64,000 bases of DNA, from the NCBI RefSeq assembly GCF_003434305.1, contig NZ_QKKX01000047.1, positions 1 to 64,000 on the forward strand, written 5' to 3'. Made by a program: the position numbers and the translations under genes. Source of the stretch: Micromonospora sp. MW-13. Lineage in GTDB: Bacteria > Actinomycetota > Actinomycetes > Mycobacteriales > Micromonosporaceae. Under the pieces are notes generated by a model that saw only the letters and a program-made list of their open reading frames with translations, was not told where the DNA came from and made no database searches. Positions 51,362 through 61,474 of this stretch are shown here, in pieces. Positions within the stretch are counted from its first letter, which is position 1, and each line of letters begins with the position of its first letter.

Positions 51362-51745
51362 TCAGAAGTCGTCGATCTCGCAACGCATGGCCTGGGCGCC
51401 CATGCCCGACACGACGGTGCACCACTCCTGGTCACCGCTGCGATTGGGGGCGCCGGTGTTGGCGTAGACGCCGTACGTGGCGATCACAGCCGTATAGCTG
51501 TTGCTGGAGACGTCGTGTCCGTCCATCCGCAACTTGACCGTCATGGAGATCTTCTTCGGGCCGAGGCAGTTGACCTCGCCGCTCGCGATGACTGTTCCTC
51601 CCGAATAGACCGGCGCCAGGGCGACCGCTGAGCACGCAGGATCGGCGGCGGCGAACGCCGCCCCGCCGGGGAACAGTGCCAGGGCGGTCGAGGCCACCGC
51701 CGTTGCGCAGATCGTGGCCAGCACCCGGCTGGGCATCTTATTCAC
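51362..51745 (-). CDS. Small secreted four-cysteine protein A
   Basis: The 127-residue precursor has a Sec signal (TALALFPGGAAFAAADPA) and a mature part of about 95 residues with four cysteines, probably two disulfides, and alternating beta-strand patterns. The GTG at 51745 is preferred because GAGGAGA lies seven bases upstream. It follows its neighbour by 11 bases, so the two form an operon. No family is recognised; an inhibitor, bacteriocin-like or carbohydrate-binding role is only possible. Confidence 0.65.
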   Translation of the reverse strand: MNKMPSRVLATICATAVASTALALFPGGAAFAAADPACSAVALAPVYSGGTVIASGEVNCLGPKKISMTVKLRMDGHDVSSNSYTAVIATYGVYANTGAPNRSGDQEWCTVVSGMGAQAMRCEIDDF

Positions 51746-51756
51746 GGACCGTCTCC

Positions 51757-52194
51757 TCAGATGATTTCCCGTGGGTCGCCGCACTGCCATATCACCTCGT
51801 CCCAGAATGGTGCGAACGAACACACGGTGACCACCACCGAATAAGCACTCCCGGAGTAGGGGAAAGTGCGTGTGGCGAACGTCAGGGAGTTCGGGGAGTA
51901 CGCGCATGCGGCCAGGTTGTTGTAGGCTGCGACGTCCGTTTCGACGTGGACGTAGACGCACGCTTTGGCGGTCGAACCCGTCGGGTGTATCCTGCCGTTG
52001 ATCTTGACATTCGTTGCGTTGACGACGACCGAACCCTCGTAGAAACCGTAGGTCTGGTGGCCGTCGAACACGCCGAAGGCGACGTACGACGCGGCGTGCG
52101 CTACGCCCGGTGCGACGGCCAGCCCGAGCGAACTCGCGAGCACCATGGCCAGTGGCACGAGGAACAGCCTTTTCAGGCGGGTGGTCAGCTTCAT
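51757..52194 (-). CDS. Small secreted four-cysteine protein B
   Basis: The 145-residue precursor has a clear Sec signal (LAMVLASSLGLAVAPGVAHA, cleavage about 34). Its mature part has four cysteines (ACVYV, AACAYS, VTVCSF, WQCGDP) and beta-rich sequence. GAAAGGAGTT lies before the ATG. It heads a two-gene operon with protein A, whose size and cysteine count are similar. The promoter region contains the GTTCGG-type palindromes at 52357-52385. Confidence 0.7.
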   Translation of the reverse strand: MKLTTRLKRLFLVPLAMVLASSLGLAVAPGVAHAASYVAFGVFDGHQTYGFYEGSVVVNATNVKINGRIHPTGSTAKACVYVHVETDVAAYNNLAACAYSPNSLTFATRTFPYSGSAYSVVVTVCSFAPFWDEVIWQCGDPREII

Positions 52195-52356
52195 GGGAAC
52201 TCCTTTCTGGGATGTTGGCGCACGCCTCGTCGCGGCCAGCCGCAGCGTCGGCCGAAGTCCGGACCCGATTGGTCAATGCGCGCTCTGTCTCCTATACCGG
52301 AAACAGTGTGGTGATCAGAGCATCCACCGGCCGTCGCTGGCAACTATTCAGGCCGT

Positions 52357-52385
52357 CCGAACGCGTTCGGTACTGTTCCGAACAG
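52357..52385. promoter_or_regulatory. Operator with paired palindromes upstream of the four-cysteine operon
   Basis: CCGAACGCGTTCGG (52357-52370, perfect palindrome) is followed after two bases by CTGTTCCGAACAG (52373-52385, perfect dyad). Together they contain GTTCGG-N7-CCGAAC, also present at 55160-55178. A dimeric regulator is the likely binder, possibly the STAND protein encoded at 52443-55103. Confidence 0.65.
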
Positions 52386-52442
52386 GGCTGAGGAATGCGG
52401 CCAGGATCGCCACGCACATACGATCGGCGTACCTTGCGGCCG

Positions 52443-55103
52443 TCAGTCGGTGTCGTGGGTGGGGAGGTGGGGGAGGAGCCCGGCGAGTCTGGCGGTGTCG
52501 CCGAGGCGGGTGAAGATCGCGGCGGCCTCCTCGAACGCCCGTCGCGCGGCCGACGGCTCGGTGTGCGCATACGCCCTACCGAGGCTGGTGAGCGCGGCGG
52601 CCTGCATCGAATGCCACCCGCGTGTCCGCCACATCGCAACGGACTCCTCAAGGTGACCGATCGCCCGAGCCGGGCAGTCCTCCGCCAGTTCGATCTCGCC
52701 CAACACGGCGAGGGCCTCGGCCAGGTGATGGCTCATGTTGTACTCGCGACTGAGCGTCACCGCCGCCTCGGCCGTGGTCCGCGCGTCCGGACCACCGCGC
52801 CGCAGGTCCAGGCGGGCCAGCGCGAGCAGCGTCAACACCTCGGTGTACCTGTCGCCGTAGTACCGCGAGATGCCCAGCGACTCGTGAAGCATGCGTTGGC
52901 TGCGCTCGAAGTCGTCGAGTTCGCGATGGGCGATACCGGAAAACTGCAGGACGGTCGCGACCCAGCGCGGGTTGCCCAACGCCCGCGCCTCGTCCAGCGC
53001 ACCGGTCAGGCCACCGGCGGCGGCGGCGAAGCGCCCCTGCTCGTAACTGACGATCGACAGTGCCAACCGGGCTCGGATCCGGCCGCCCGGGTGATCCGAC
53101 CGCTTGGCGAGGTGCAGGGCGCGGCTGGCGTGGGCGGCAGCGGCAGGATGGTCGCCGATGGCGGTGAGCGCCCACGAGCACATCACGGCGGCGTCGCACA
53201 TGCCCTGCTCGTGTCGGAGTTCGGTGAACATGCCCAGTAGCCGGAACGCCTCGTCGCGCAGCCGGGACATCGCGTCGCCGTCGGGGCCGTCGGTGGTCCA
53301 GGTAGTCACGTCGATCAGACCGCGCAGCATGACCGCCTCACCGAGCAGGTTGCCCGCCGCTCGGCACACCGACATGACCTCGGTGTTGGTGTCGGCCCAG
53401 TCGCTGTACATGCCGCGTACGTCGAAGTACTTCTCCATGCACCCGGCCAGATCGAACGCCACGTCGTCGAGGCCGAGCACGCAGGTCTGCCGGATCAGGG
53501 ACAGCAGCGCCGCACGTTCGGCGTCGAACCACCGACCCGCATCGGTATACGACGGGGACCGCTGCAACCAGTCCATGGGCGGACGTGGCGCGGGCCCGCC
53601 GATCGCCGCGTAGCAGGGACCCGGGATGTGCTTGGCCATCCGTTCGGTGATGGCCAGCCAGCCACCGAACCCGCGGGTGAGTGCGCCGGCGAGTGATTCG
53701 CCGGTCTCCTCGAGCGAGGCGCGTTCCCGGGCGAACAGTCGCACCAGGTCGTGAAAGCGGTAGCGCTGCTGCCCGGCGACATCGGTGCCGGCGGCGGTGA
53801 GTAGCTGCGCGTCCACCAGCGCCTCGGCGTGCTCGACTCCGCGTTCGAGGGTGGCATCGAGCACGACCGCGGTGAACCAGGCGGGGAAGTCGGGCAGGTC
53901 GAAGAGGCTGAGCAGCCGGAACAGCCGCCGTACTTCCGGTTCGAGCCCCTGATAGCTCAGCGCGAGCGATGCGCGGACGGCCAGGTCGCCGGCTGCCAAC
54001 TGGTCCAGGCGTCGTCGCTCGTCGCCGAGCATCGCCGCCAGATGACCGAGCTGCCAGGTGGGCCGGGCGGCGAGCCGTGCGCCGGCGACGCGTACCGCCA
54101 GTGGCAGCCCGCCGCACAGTCCGACGATCTGTGCCGCCTGGGCGTGCTGTGCCGTCACTCGCTCGTCCGCGGTGACGCTGGCCAGCAGCCGGATCGCGGT
54201 GGCGGGCGGGAACACGTCGAGGTCGACTCGACGGGCACCCTCGATGCCCGTCAGCCGGATCCGGCTGGTCAGCAGGACCGCACAGGTCGCCGTGCCCGGC
54301 AGTAGCGGTCGGACTTGCTCCTCGGTAGCGGCGTTGTCCAACACCAGCAGTACCCGACGGTCGGCGAGGCGGGTGCGGTACAGCTCGGCGCGCTCGGTCT
54401 CGTCCGCGGGAATCACCTGGCTGGGTACGCCCAGCGCGCGCAGGAACCTGGCCAGCACGTCGCCGGAGCGCAGCGGCGACGCCTCGGCCCCGCGCAGGTT
54501 CACGTACAGCCGACCGTCGGGGTACGCGGCGGCCAGCCGGTGCGCGACGTGGACCGCGAGGGTCGTCTTGCCGACACCGCCCATGCCGCTGATCGCCGCG
54601 ATCGGCGCCGCGTGGTGCTGCCGACCATCACGCCGCACGCCCGCCAGGTACTCGCACAGTGGTGTCACGTGCTCCTCTCGACCGGTGAAGTCGGCGATGT
54701 CGGCGGGCAGCATGGCGGGCACGGCCAACCCGTCCGGCACCGGCTGCGGTACGTCGGGCGGGGCGGACGCTGTGCCCTTCGGCCGCGTGGCGGTGGTGGC
54801 GAGCGTGTTGCGTACCGTGACCCAGGTGGCGGTCGCCGCCTCGTCGAGCCCGCAGGCCCGGACGAAGGCCGCGACGATCTCGCTCCTGGGCAGGCTGGAA
54901 CGGGCAAGCATCGTGGCGGTCGTGCTGGCGGGCATGACGTCGCCGGCAGCCTCCGCCCGGCGGGCGAGCTGTCGATAGGTCAGATCCGACCAGGCTCGTA
55001 GCTGGCGCAGGGCGGCGACGAACTCCTCCGCACTGGTGATCTCATCCGGCTTCGGCAGCCCGTCAACAAGCTCAGCCACATGACCTTCCCGTGCCGACGC
55101 CAT
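52443..55103 (-). CDS. STAND regulator: HTH, NB-ARC and TPR domains
   Basis: The 886-residue protein has an N-terminal XRE-like helix-turn-helix region (FVAALRQLRAWSDLTYRQLA, about 27-46). An NB-ARC ATPase follows with Walker A GMGGVGKTTLAVHVA (about 172), Walker B VLLVLDNA and GLPLAVRV. The C-terminal 400 residues are TPR helices (ARALHLAKRSDHPGGRIRAR; ESLGISRYYGDRYTEVLTLL). Such AfsR/GutR-like proteins sense a ligand and switch transcription by ATP-driven assembly. It is divergent from the lipase gene, with an operator-like motif between. Confidence 0.85.
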   Translation of the reverse strand: MASAREGHVAELVDGLPKPDEITSAEEFVAALRQLRAWSDLTYRQLARRAEAAGDVMPASTTATMLARSSLPRSEIVAAFVRACGLDEAATATWVTVRNTLATTATRPKGTASAPPDVPQPVPDGLAVPAMLPADIADFTGREEHVTPLCEYLAGVRRDGRQHHAAPIAAISGMGGVGKTTLAVHVAHRLAAAYPDGRLYVNLRGAEASPLRSGDVLARFLRALGVPSQVIPADETERAELYRTRLADRRVLLVLDNAATEEQVRPLLPGTATCAVLLTSRIRLTGIEGARRVDLDVFPPATAIRLLASVTADERVTAQHAQAAQIVGLCGGLPLAVRVAGARLAARPTWQLGHLAAMLGDERRRLDQLAAGDLAVRASLALSYQGLEPEVRRLFRLLSLFDLPDFPAWFTAVVLDATLERGVEHAEALVDAQLLTAAGTDVAGQQRYRFHDLVRLFARERASLEETGESLAGALTRGFGGWLAITERMAKHIPGPCYAAIGGPAPRPPMDWLQRSPSYTDAGRWFDAERAALLSLIRQTCVLGLDDVAFDLAGCMEKYFDVRGMYSDWADTNTEVMSVCRAAGNLLGEAVMLRGLIDVTTWTTDGPDGDAMSRLRDEAFRLLGMFTELRHEQGMCDAAVMCSWALTAIGDHPAAAAHASRALHLAKRSDHPGGRIRARLALSIVSYEQGRFAAAAGGLTGALDEARALGNPRWVATVLQFSGIAHRELDDFERSQRMLHESLGISRYYGDRYTEVLTLLALARLDLRRGGPDARTTAEAAVTLSREYNMSHHLAEALAVLGEIELAEDCPARAIGHLEESVAMWRTRGWHSMQAAALTSLGRAYAHTEPSAARRAFEEAAAIFTRLGDTARLAGLLPHLPTHDTD

Positions 55104-55159
55104 CCCTAGTTGATCAATATAGCCGCGGGTAGGTTCCTGGGCCAGCGACGTTCGAGTCG

Positions 55160-55178
55160 GTTCGGTACAGACCCGAAC
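55160..55178. promoter_or_regulatory. Operator between the STAND regulator and lipase genes
   Basis: GTTCGG-TACAGAC-CCGAAC matches the site at 52365-52383 in both arms and spacing, 16 of 19 bases overall. It lies 56 bases upstream of the regulator start and about 80 upstream of the lipase start, placed to control both. Confidence 0.65.
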
Positions 55179-55258
55179 GCCGTGGGTCGTTGTGCTGCTC
55201 CTGTGCCGGTGCTGCGATGAAAGTCAATCCCGCGCCACCGAACATCCGGAGGTACACA

Positions 55259-56143
55259 TTGCTCAAACGGATCCTGGCCTGTGCGACGGCCGCTGTCCTG
55301 ACCACGGTACTGGGGGTGGTGGCCATGGGCGCGCCTGCGCACGCCGCCCCCGCGCGCAACGACAGTTTCAACGAACCCGTCTACTTCGTACCCGGTTTCA
55401 CCTTCGACCTGCTCGGCCGCGATCCCGCCCACCACTGTTGGGAGGGCTACTGGAAGTCGACCGCCGACGCCATGCGCTCGTGGGGCTGGACCGGCAGCTA
55501 CCACACGGTCAGCTTCTACAAGGGCGACAACGGCTGCAACACGGTGATCAGGGAGAACGGCGACCGAGACGTCTCGATCTACGAACTCGGCCGTCTCCTG
55601 GCCTGGAACATCTACAGCTCCTACTCCAAGAACAACATCTCGGTCGACATCATGGCGCACTCCATGGGCGGGCTCATCGCCCGCTCGGCGCTCACCGGCG
55701 TCGCCGCGCACGCCAGCGGCTGGCCGCCCTACCTCTACGTCGAGGACGTCGTCACCATCGGCACCCCGCACCGTGGCACGTCGCAGGCAAGCCTCTGCGC
55801 GGCAACCTACGGCTACCGGCAGTGCTCCGAGATGTCTCCCGGCTCGCCGCTGCTGAACGCGCTCTACCAGAGTCCACAGTCGGCGCAGGGCACCGACTGG
55901 ACGTTGATCGGCTCCGACGACGACGACACGGTATCGACCGAGTCCGCGCTCGGCATGACCGCCGGACACTACCTCCGCTACGACGCGAACCAGGGCCTCG
56001 AACACAGCAACGTGCACCAGGTGACCAGCGGTAGCTACTACCAGCGGTACAAGAACTACTACGAAGCCAACTGGGTCGCGGGATGGGGCGCCCCGCCCGC
56101 GCGCTCGGCCAACAACTCCCTCTACTTCTGGTGGCGTTGGTAG
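55259..56143 (+). CDS. Secreted alpha/beta-hydrolase lipase
   Basis: The 294-residue precursor has a Sec signal peptide (CATAAVLTTVLGVVAMGAPA). The mature hydrolase has the nucleophile elbow IMAHSMGGLIARSA (Ser135), an acidic DDDDTVST loop and a late His (LEHSNVHQVTSG), as in secreted class 2 lipases and esterases. I prefer the TTG at 55259: GGAGG lies six bases before it and the signal peptide then starts cleanly (LKRILA). The ATG at 55217 has a weaker site and adds 14 residues. A long terminator follows. Confidence 0.85.
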   Translation: MLKRILACATAAVLTTVLGVVAMGAPAHAAPARNDSFNEPVYFVPGFTFDLLGRDPAHHCWEGYWKSTADAMRSWGWTGSYHTVSFYKGDNGCNTVIRENGDRDVSIYELGRLLAWNIYSSYSKNNISVDIMAHSMGGLIARSALTGVAAHASGWPPYLYVEDVVTIGTPHRGTSQASLCAATYGYRQCSEMSPGSPLLNALYQSPQSAQGTDWTLIGSDDDDTVSTESALGMTAGHYLRYDANQGLEHSNVHQVTSGSYYQRYKNYYEANWVAGWGAPPARSANNSLYFWWRW

Positions 56144-56514
56144 CCCGGACACACACCTCGATCAGCCCTTTTGAGTCCCGGGAAGCCGAAACGGCCGGGA
56201 ACAACCGCGAGTCACCGAGAGACTGCGCCAAGCGGCCGTGACACCCCTGGTCGTGCCGCTCGGTCCGGCGACCGGCACGTGCCGACGCCAGGTGGCACCG
56301 GCTGGTTGTCGCATCGCCGGTGGCCGTCGTTCCTCGACGGCCACCGGCGATGCGAGGCCGGCATCCAACCGGCAACCTGGGGGCCAGGGGTGCGAGCCCT
56401 ATCGGCCAACGACGAGGCTTCCGGTCGGGGCGTCGGATCCCGGTCGACGGTGTCTTGCCGGGAGGCCCGCTCTCCGTCGATCCCCGGCCTTGCGCGCCCG
56501 ACGGGCCTGCCGGG
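56144..56514. other. Convergent gap after the lipase gene
   Basis: The 371 bases between convergent genes hold one exceptional hairpin (56310-56354). No gene or RNA was recognised, and a tRNA-like fold was looked for and not found. Confidence 0.5.
56310..56354. terminator. Perfect 20-bp hairpin, probably a bidirectional terminator
   Basis: The arms at 56310-56329 and 56335-56354 are exact complements, with the five-base loop TTCCT. It lies 167 bases after the lipase stop and 161 after the LLM oxidoreductase stop on the other strand, central to both. Confidence 0.75.
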
Positions 56515-57513
56515 TCACCGGGTGACTGCCGGGATCACGTGCTCGCCGTACGCGGCCAGGGTGGACTCCTTCGCGTCGTGTTGCAGGTAGACGGCGAACT
56601 GGTCGACGCCCAGCTCGCGCAGCTCGGCCAGCCGCTTGAGGTGGTTCTCCACCGGCCCGAGCAGGCAGAACCGGTCGATCACCTCGTCCGGTACGAAGTC
56701 CGCGTGGGTGTTGCCGGCGCGGCCGTGCTCGGCGTAGTCGTAGCCCTTGCGCCCCTTGATGTAGTCGGTCAACGCGACCGGCACGTCGCCGCCGGTGCCG
56801 TAGCGCTCGACGATGTCCGCGATGTGATTGCCGACCATGCCACCGAACCAGCGGGTCTGCTCCCGCTGGTGCGCCAGGTCCTCGCCGACGTAGGCGGGGG
56901 CGGCGACGCAGAACTTGATCGCCGCCGGGTCGCGCCCGGCCCGCTCGGCCGCCGTCCGGACCGCACCGATCATCCAGGCGGCGATGTCCGGGTCGGCGAG
57001 TTGCAGGATGTACCCGTCGCCCACCTCCCCGGTCAGCGCGAGGGCCTTCGGCCCGTACGCCGCCACCCAGACCTCCAGCCGGCTCCGTGGTGCCCAGGCG
57101 AACCGGAGCTGCCGATCGCGCAGCGTCACCGACTCGCCGTTGCCCAACGCCCGGATCACCCGCACGCACTCGTGCAGCTCGGCCAGCGTGGTCGGCCGCG
57201 AGCCGAGCACCCGGACGGCCGAGTCGCCCCGGCCGATCCCGCAGATCGTCCGGTTGCCGTACATCTCGTTGAGGGTCGCGAAGTGCGAGGCGGTGACCGT
57301 CCAGTCCCGGGTGCTCGGGTTGGTCACCATCGGCCCGACGACCACCCGCTCGGTCTCGGCGAGGATCCGGCTGTAGATGACGAACGGCTCCTGCCAGAGC
57401 ACGTGCGAGTCGAACGTCCAGACGTGGCTGAAGCCGGCCGCCTCGGCCTGCTTCGCCAGCTCGACCACGTCGTGGGCGGGCGGGTCGCACTGTAGGACGA
57501 CGCCGATGTCCAT
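56515..57513 (-). CDS. LLM-class F420-dependent oxidoreductase of pyrimidine/hydantoin clusters
   Basis: The 332-residue luciferase-like barrel (GVVLQCDPPAHDVVELAKQA; GIGRGDSAVRVLGSRPTTLA; LEVWVAAYGPKALALTGEVG) fits the F420-type subgroup that recurs beside hydantoinase genes in actinobacteria. It uses reduced F420 or flavin; its step in the pathway is not established, and reduction of a pyrimidine or an aldehyde are options. It is the last gene of the four-gene operon, four bases after the aldehyde dehydrogenase gene. Confidence 0.82.
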   Translation of the reverse strand: MDIGVVLQCDPPAHDVVELAKQAEAAGFSHVWTFDSHVLWQEPFVIYSRILAETERVVVGPMVTNPSTRDWTVTASHFATLNEMYGNRTICGIGRGDSAVRVLGSRPTTLAELHECVRVIRALGNGESVTLRDRQLRFAWAPRSRLEVWVAAYGPKALALTGEVGDGYILQLADPDIAAWMIGAVRTAAERAGRDPAAIKFCVAAPAYVGEDLAHQREQTRWFGGMVGNHIADIVERYGTGGDVPVALTDYIKGRKGYDYAEHGRAGNTHADFVPDEVIDRFCLLGPVENHLKRLAELRELGVDQFAVYLQHDAKESTLAAYGEHVIPAVTR

Positions 57514-57517
57514 ACCT

Positions 57518-59014
<1,497 letters not shown>

Positions 59015-59027
59015 CGCTTCGCCGCCC

Positions 59028-60431
59028 TCAGACCAGGTAGTCCGACAGCCCACGGGGCACGTAGCGCCCGTGGCCGGCCCGACCGTGGTAGGTGTCGCCG
59101 GAGACCAGCACGGTGCCCCGGGAGATGACCGTGTCGACCTTGCCGGCGATCTCGTAACCCTCCCAGGCCGAGTGGTCCATGTTCATGTGGTGTGTGTCGA
59201 CACTGATCCGGGTGTGGCCCGCCGGGTCGTAGAGCACGATGTCGGCGTCCGAGCCGGGCGCGATGACGCCCTTGCGGGGGTAGAGGCCGAACATCCGGGC
59301 CGGGGTGGTGGCGACCGTCTCGACCCAGCGTTGCAGCGACAGCTTGCCGTCCACCACACCCTGGTAGAGCAGGTCGACCCGGTGCTCGACACTGCCGATG
59401 CCGTTGGGGATCTTCGAGAAGTCCCCGACGCCCAGTTCCTTCTGGTCCTTGAAGCAGAACGGGCAGTGGTCGGTGGAGACCACGGCGAGGTCGTTGGTGC
59501 GCAGACCCCGCCACAGGTCGGCGCGGTGCGGCTCGTCGCGCGGGCGCAGCGGGGTGGAGCAGACCCACTTGGCGCCCTCGAAGCCGGGCGCGCCGAGCTG
59601 GTCCTCCAGGGTCAGGTAGAGGTACTGCGGGCAGGTCTCGGCGAAGACGTTGCGGCCCAGGTCACGGGCGGCGGCCACCTGCTCCAGCGCCTTGCTGGCG
59701 GAGAGGTGCACGATGTAGAGCGGGCAGTCGGCGGCGACGCTGGCCAACCAGATCGCCCGGCTGGTCGCCTCGGCCTCCAGCGCCTCGGGGCGGGTGATCC
59801 CGTGGTGGATCGGGTCGGTCTCGCCCCGGGCGAGGGCCTGCTGGACCAGCACGTCGATCGCCGGGCCGTTCTCGGCGTGCATCATGATCATGCTGCCGTT
59901 CTCCCGCGCCCGCTGCATCGCCCGCAGGATCTGGCCGTCGTCGCTGTAGAAGACGCCCGGGTACGCCATGAAGAGCTTGAAGCTGGTGATGCCCTCGGTC
60001 GTGACCAGTTGGTCCATCGCCTTGAGCGAGTCCTCGTCGACCCCGCCGAGGATCATGTGGAAGGCGTAGTCGACGTGGCAGTTGCCGGCCGCCTTGGCGT
60101 GCCAGGCGGCCAGCCCGTCCTGGACCACCTCGCCGGTGCGCTGCACCGCGAAGTCGACGATGGTGGTGGTGCCGCCGAACGCCGCCGCCCGGGTGCCGGT
60201 GTCGAAGGTGTCGCTGGCGAAGGTGCCGCCGAACGGCAGCTCCATGTGGGTGTGCGCGTCGACCCCGCCGGGGATGACGTACTTGCCGGTGGCGTCGATG
60301 GTCTCGACGTCCTGCGGGCCCCGGCCCGGTGCGAAGATCGCGGCGATCGTCTCGCCGTCCACCAGCACGTCGGCGGGGGTCGCGCCGGTGGGACCGACAA
60401 CCGTCCCACCCTTGATCAGCAGAACGCTCAC
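59028..60431 (-). CDS. hydA: Dihydropyrimidinase/hydantoinase
   Basis: The 467-residue amidohydrolase has the metal motif GGVDAHTHMELP (near 55-66), the carboxylated lysine segment TSFKLFMAYPG (Lys near 152), HAENG, VHLSASKA and STDHCPF. It opens the ring of dihydrouracil or dihydrothymine (or hydantoins) to N-carbamoyl-beta-amino acids. The GTG at 60431 is 34 bases after the beta-ureidopropionase gene, in one operon. Confidence 0.92.
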   Translation of the reverse strand: MSVLLIKGGTVVGPTGATPADVLVDGETIAAIFAPGRGPQDVETIDATGKYVIPGGVDAHTHMELPFGGTFASDTFDTGTRAAAFGGTTTIVDFAVQRTGEVVQDGLAAWHAKAAGNCHVDYAFHMILGGVDEDSLKAMDQLVTTEGITSFKLFMAYPGVFYSDDGQILRAMQRARENGSMIMMHAENGPAIDVLVQQALARGETDPIHHGITRPEALEAEATSRAIWLASVAADCPLYIVHLSASKALEQVAAARDLGRNVFAETCPQYLYLTLEDQLGAPGFEGAKWVCSTPLRPRDEPHRADLWRGLRTNDLAVVSTDHCPFCFKDQKELGVGDFSKIPNGIGSVEHRVDLLYQGVVDGKLSLQRWVETVATTPARMFGLYPRKGVIAPGSDADIVLYDPAGHTRISVDTHHMNMDHSAWEGYEIAGKVDTVISRGTVLVSGDTYHGRAGHGRYVPRGLSDYLV

Positions 60432-60465
60432 AGCTGCACCGTCCCGGTCTCGATCAGTGGCGAGG

Positions 60466-61305
60466 TCACGGCTTCACCAGGCTCTCGTACGCGTCCGGGC
60501 GGCGGTCCCGGTAGAAGGCCCACCGGTCGCGCACCTCGGCCAGCAGCCCCAGGTCCAGGTCGCGGACGATCAGCTCCGGGTGGTGCGCGTCGCCGACCTC
60601 GCCGACGAACTTCCCCTCCGGGTCGACGAAGTAGGACGTGCCGTAGAAGTCGTTGTCGCCGAGTTCCTCGATCCCGGTGCGGTTGATCGCGCCGATGAAG
60701 TACTCGTTGGCCACCGCCGACGCCGGCTGCTCCAGCTTCCACAGGTAGGACGAGAGGCCCCGGCTGGTCGCCGAGGGGTTGAAGACGAGCTGGGCGCCGC
60801 CCAGCCCGAGTGCCCGCCAGCCCTCCGGAAAGTGCCGGTCGTAGCAGATGTAGACGCCGACCTTGCCGACGGCGGTGTCGAAGACCGGGAAGCCGAGGTT
60901 GCCGGGGCGGAAGTAGAACTTCTCCCAGAAGCCGTTGACCTGCGGGATGTGGTGCTTGCGGTACTTGCCGAGGTACCTGCCGTCGGCGTCCACCACGGCG
61001 GCGGTGTTGTAGAGCACGCCGGGCTGCTCCTGCTCGTACATCGGCAGCACCATCACCAGGCCCAGTTCGGCGGCGAGGGCCTGGAACCGCTCGGTCGTCG
61101 GACCGGGGATGGACTCGGCGTACTCGTAGTAGGCCTTGTCCTGCACCTGGCAGAAGTACGGCCCGTAGAACAGCTCCTGGAAGCAGATGACCTTGGCACC
61201 CTGCGCGGCGGCCTGCCGCGCGTACTCCTCGTGTGCCTTGATCATCGATTCCTTGTCGCCTGTCCAGCTGGTCTGGACGATGGCGGCCCGGATCACGTCT
61301 GCCAT
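60466..61305 (-). CDS. Beta-ureidopropionase-like carbon-nitrogen hydrolase
   Basis: The 279-residue nitrilase-fold enzyme has the catalytic Glu (ICFQELFYG), Lys (GKYRKHHIPQ) and Cys154 (VYICYDRHFPE). It should hydrolyse N-carbamoyl-beta-alanine or its methyl derivative to the free beta-amino acid, CO2 and ammonia, the step after dihydropyrimidinase. AGGAAGGGGAG precedes the ATG. It is the first gene of the operon and divergent from the MocR regulator. Confidence 0.9.
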   Translation of the reverse strand: MADVIRAAIVQTSWTGDKESMIKAHEEYARQAAAQGAKVICFQELFYGPYFCQVQDKAYYEYAESIPGPTTERFQALAAELGLVMVLPMYEQEQPGVLYNTAAVVDADGRYLGKYRKHHIPQVNGFWEKFYFRPGNLGFPVFDTAVGKVGVYICYDRHFPEGWRALGLGGAQLVFNPSATSRGLSSYLWKLEQPASAVANEYFIGAINRTGIEELGDNDFYGTSYFVDPEGKFVGEVGDAHHPELIVRDLDLGLLAEVRDRWAFYRDRRPDAYESLVKP

Positions 61306-61434
61306 GGTCTCCCCTTCCTGTGGTCGTCGGCGCACCGGCGGCATGACTCCTACGTGGCCGGTCACGAGGGTTCCGGCCGATGACCTTGTTCGGGATCGGA
61401 TCGCGTAGCACACTAGCGACACAAATCTATGCGG

Positions 61435-61460
61435 ACAATCGGCCAATCGTTACGGATTGT
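61435..61460. promoter_or_regulatory. Dyad in the MocR/pyrimidine-operon promoter region
   Basis: ACAATC (61435-61440) and GATTGT (61455-61460) form an inverted repeat with a 14-base spacer that itself contains CCAATCG. It is AT-rich for this genome and lies 15 bases upstream of the MocR start. MocR proteins commonly bind such sites to repress themselves and the divergent operon. Confidence 0.5.
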
Positions 61461-61474
61461 TTCGGAGCTGTAAC

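Noticed and set aside
56144..56514. A tRNA or small RNA gene in the gap
   Set aside because: The only strong structure is a simple 20-bp hairpin. No cloverleaf, TTCGA-type loop or CCA end was found.
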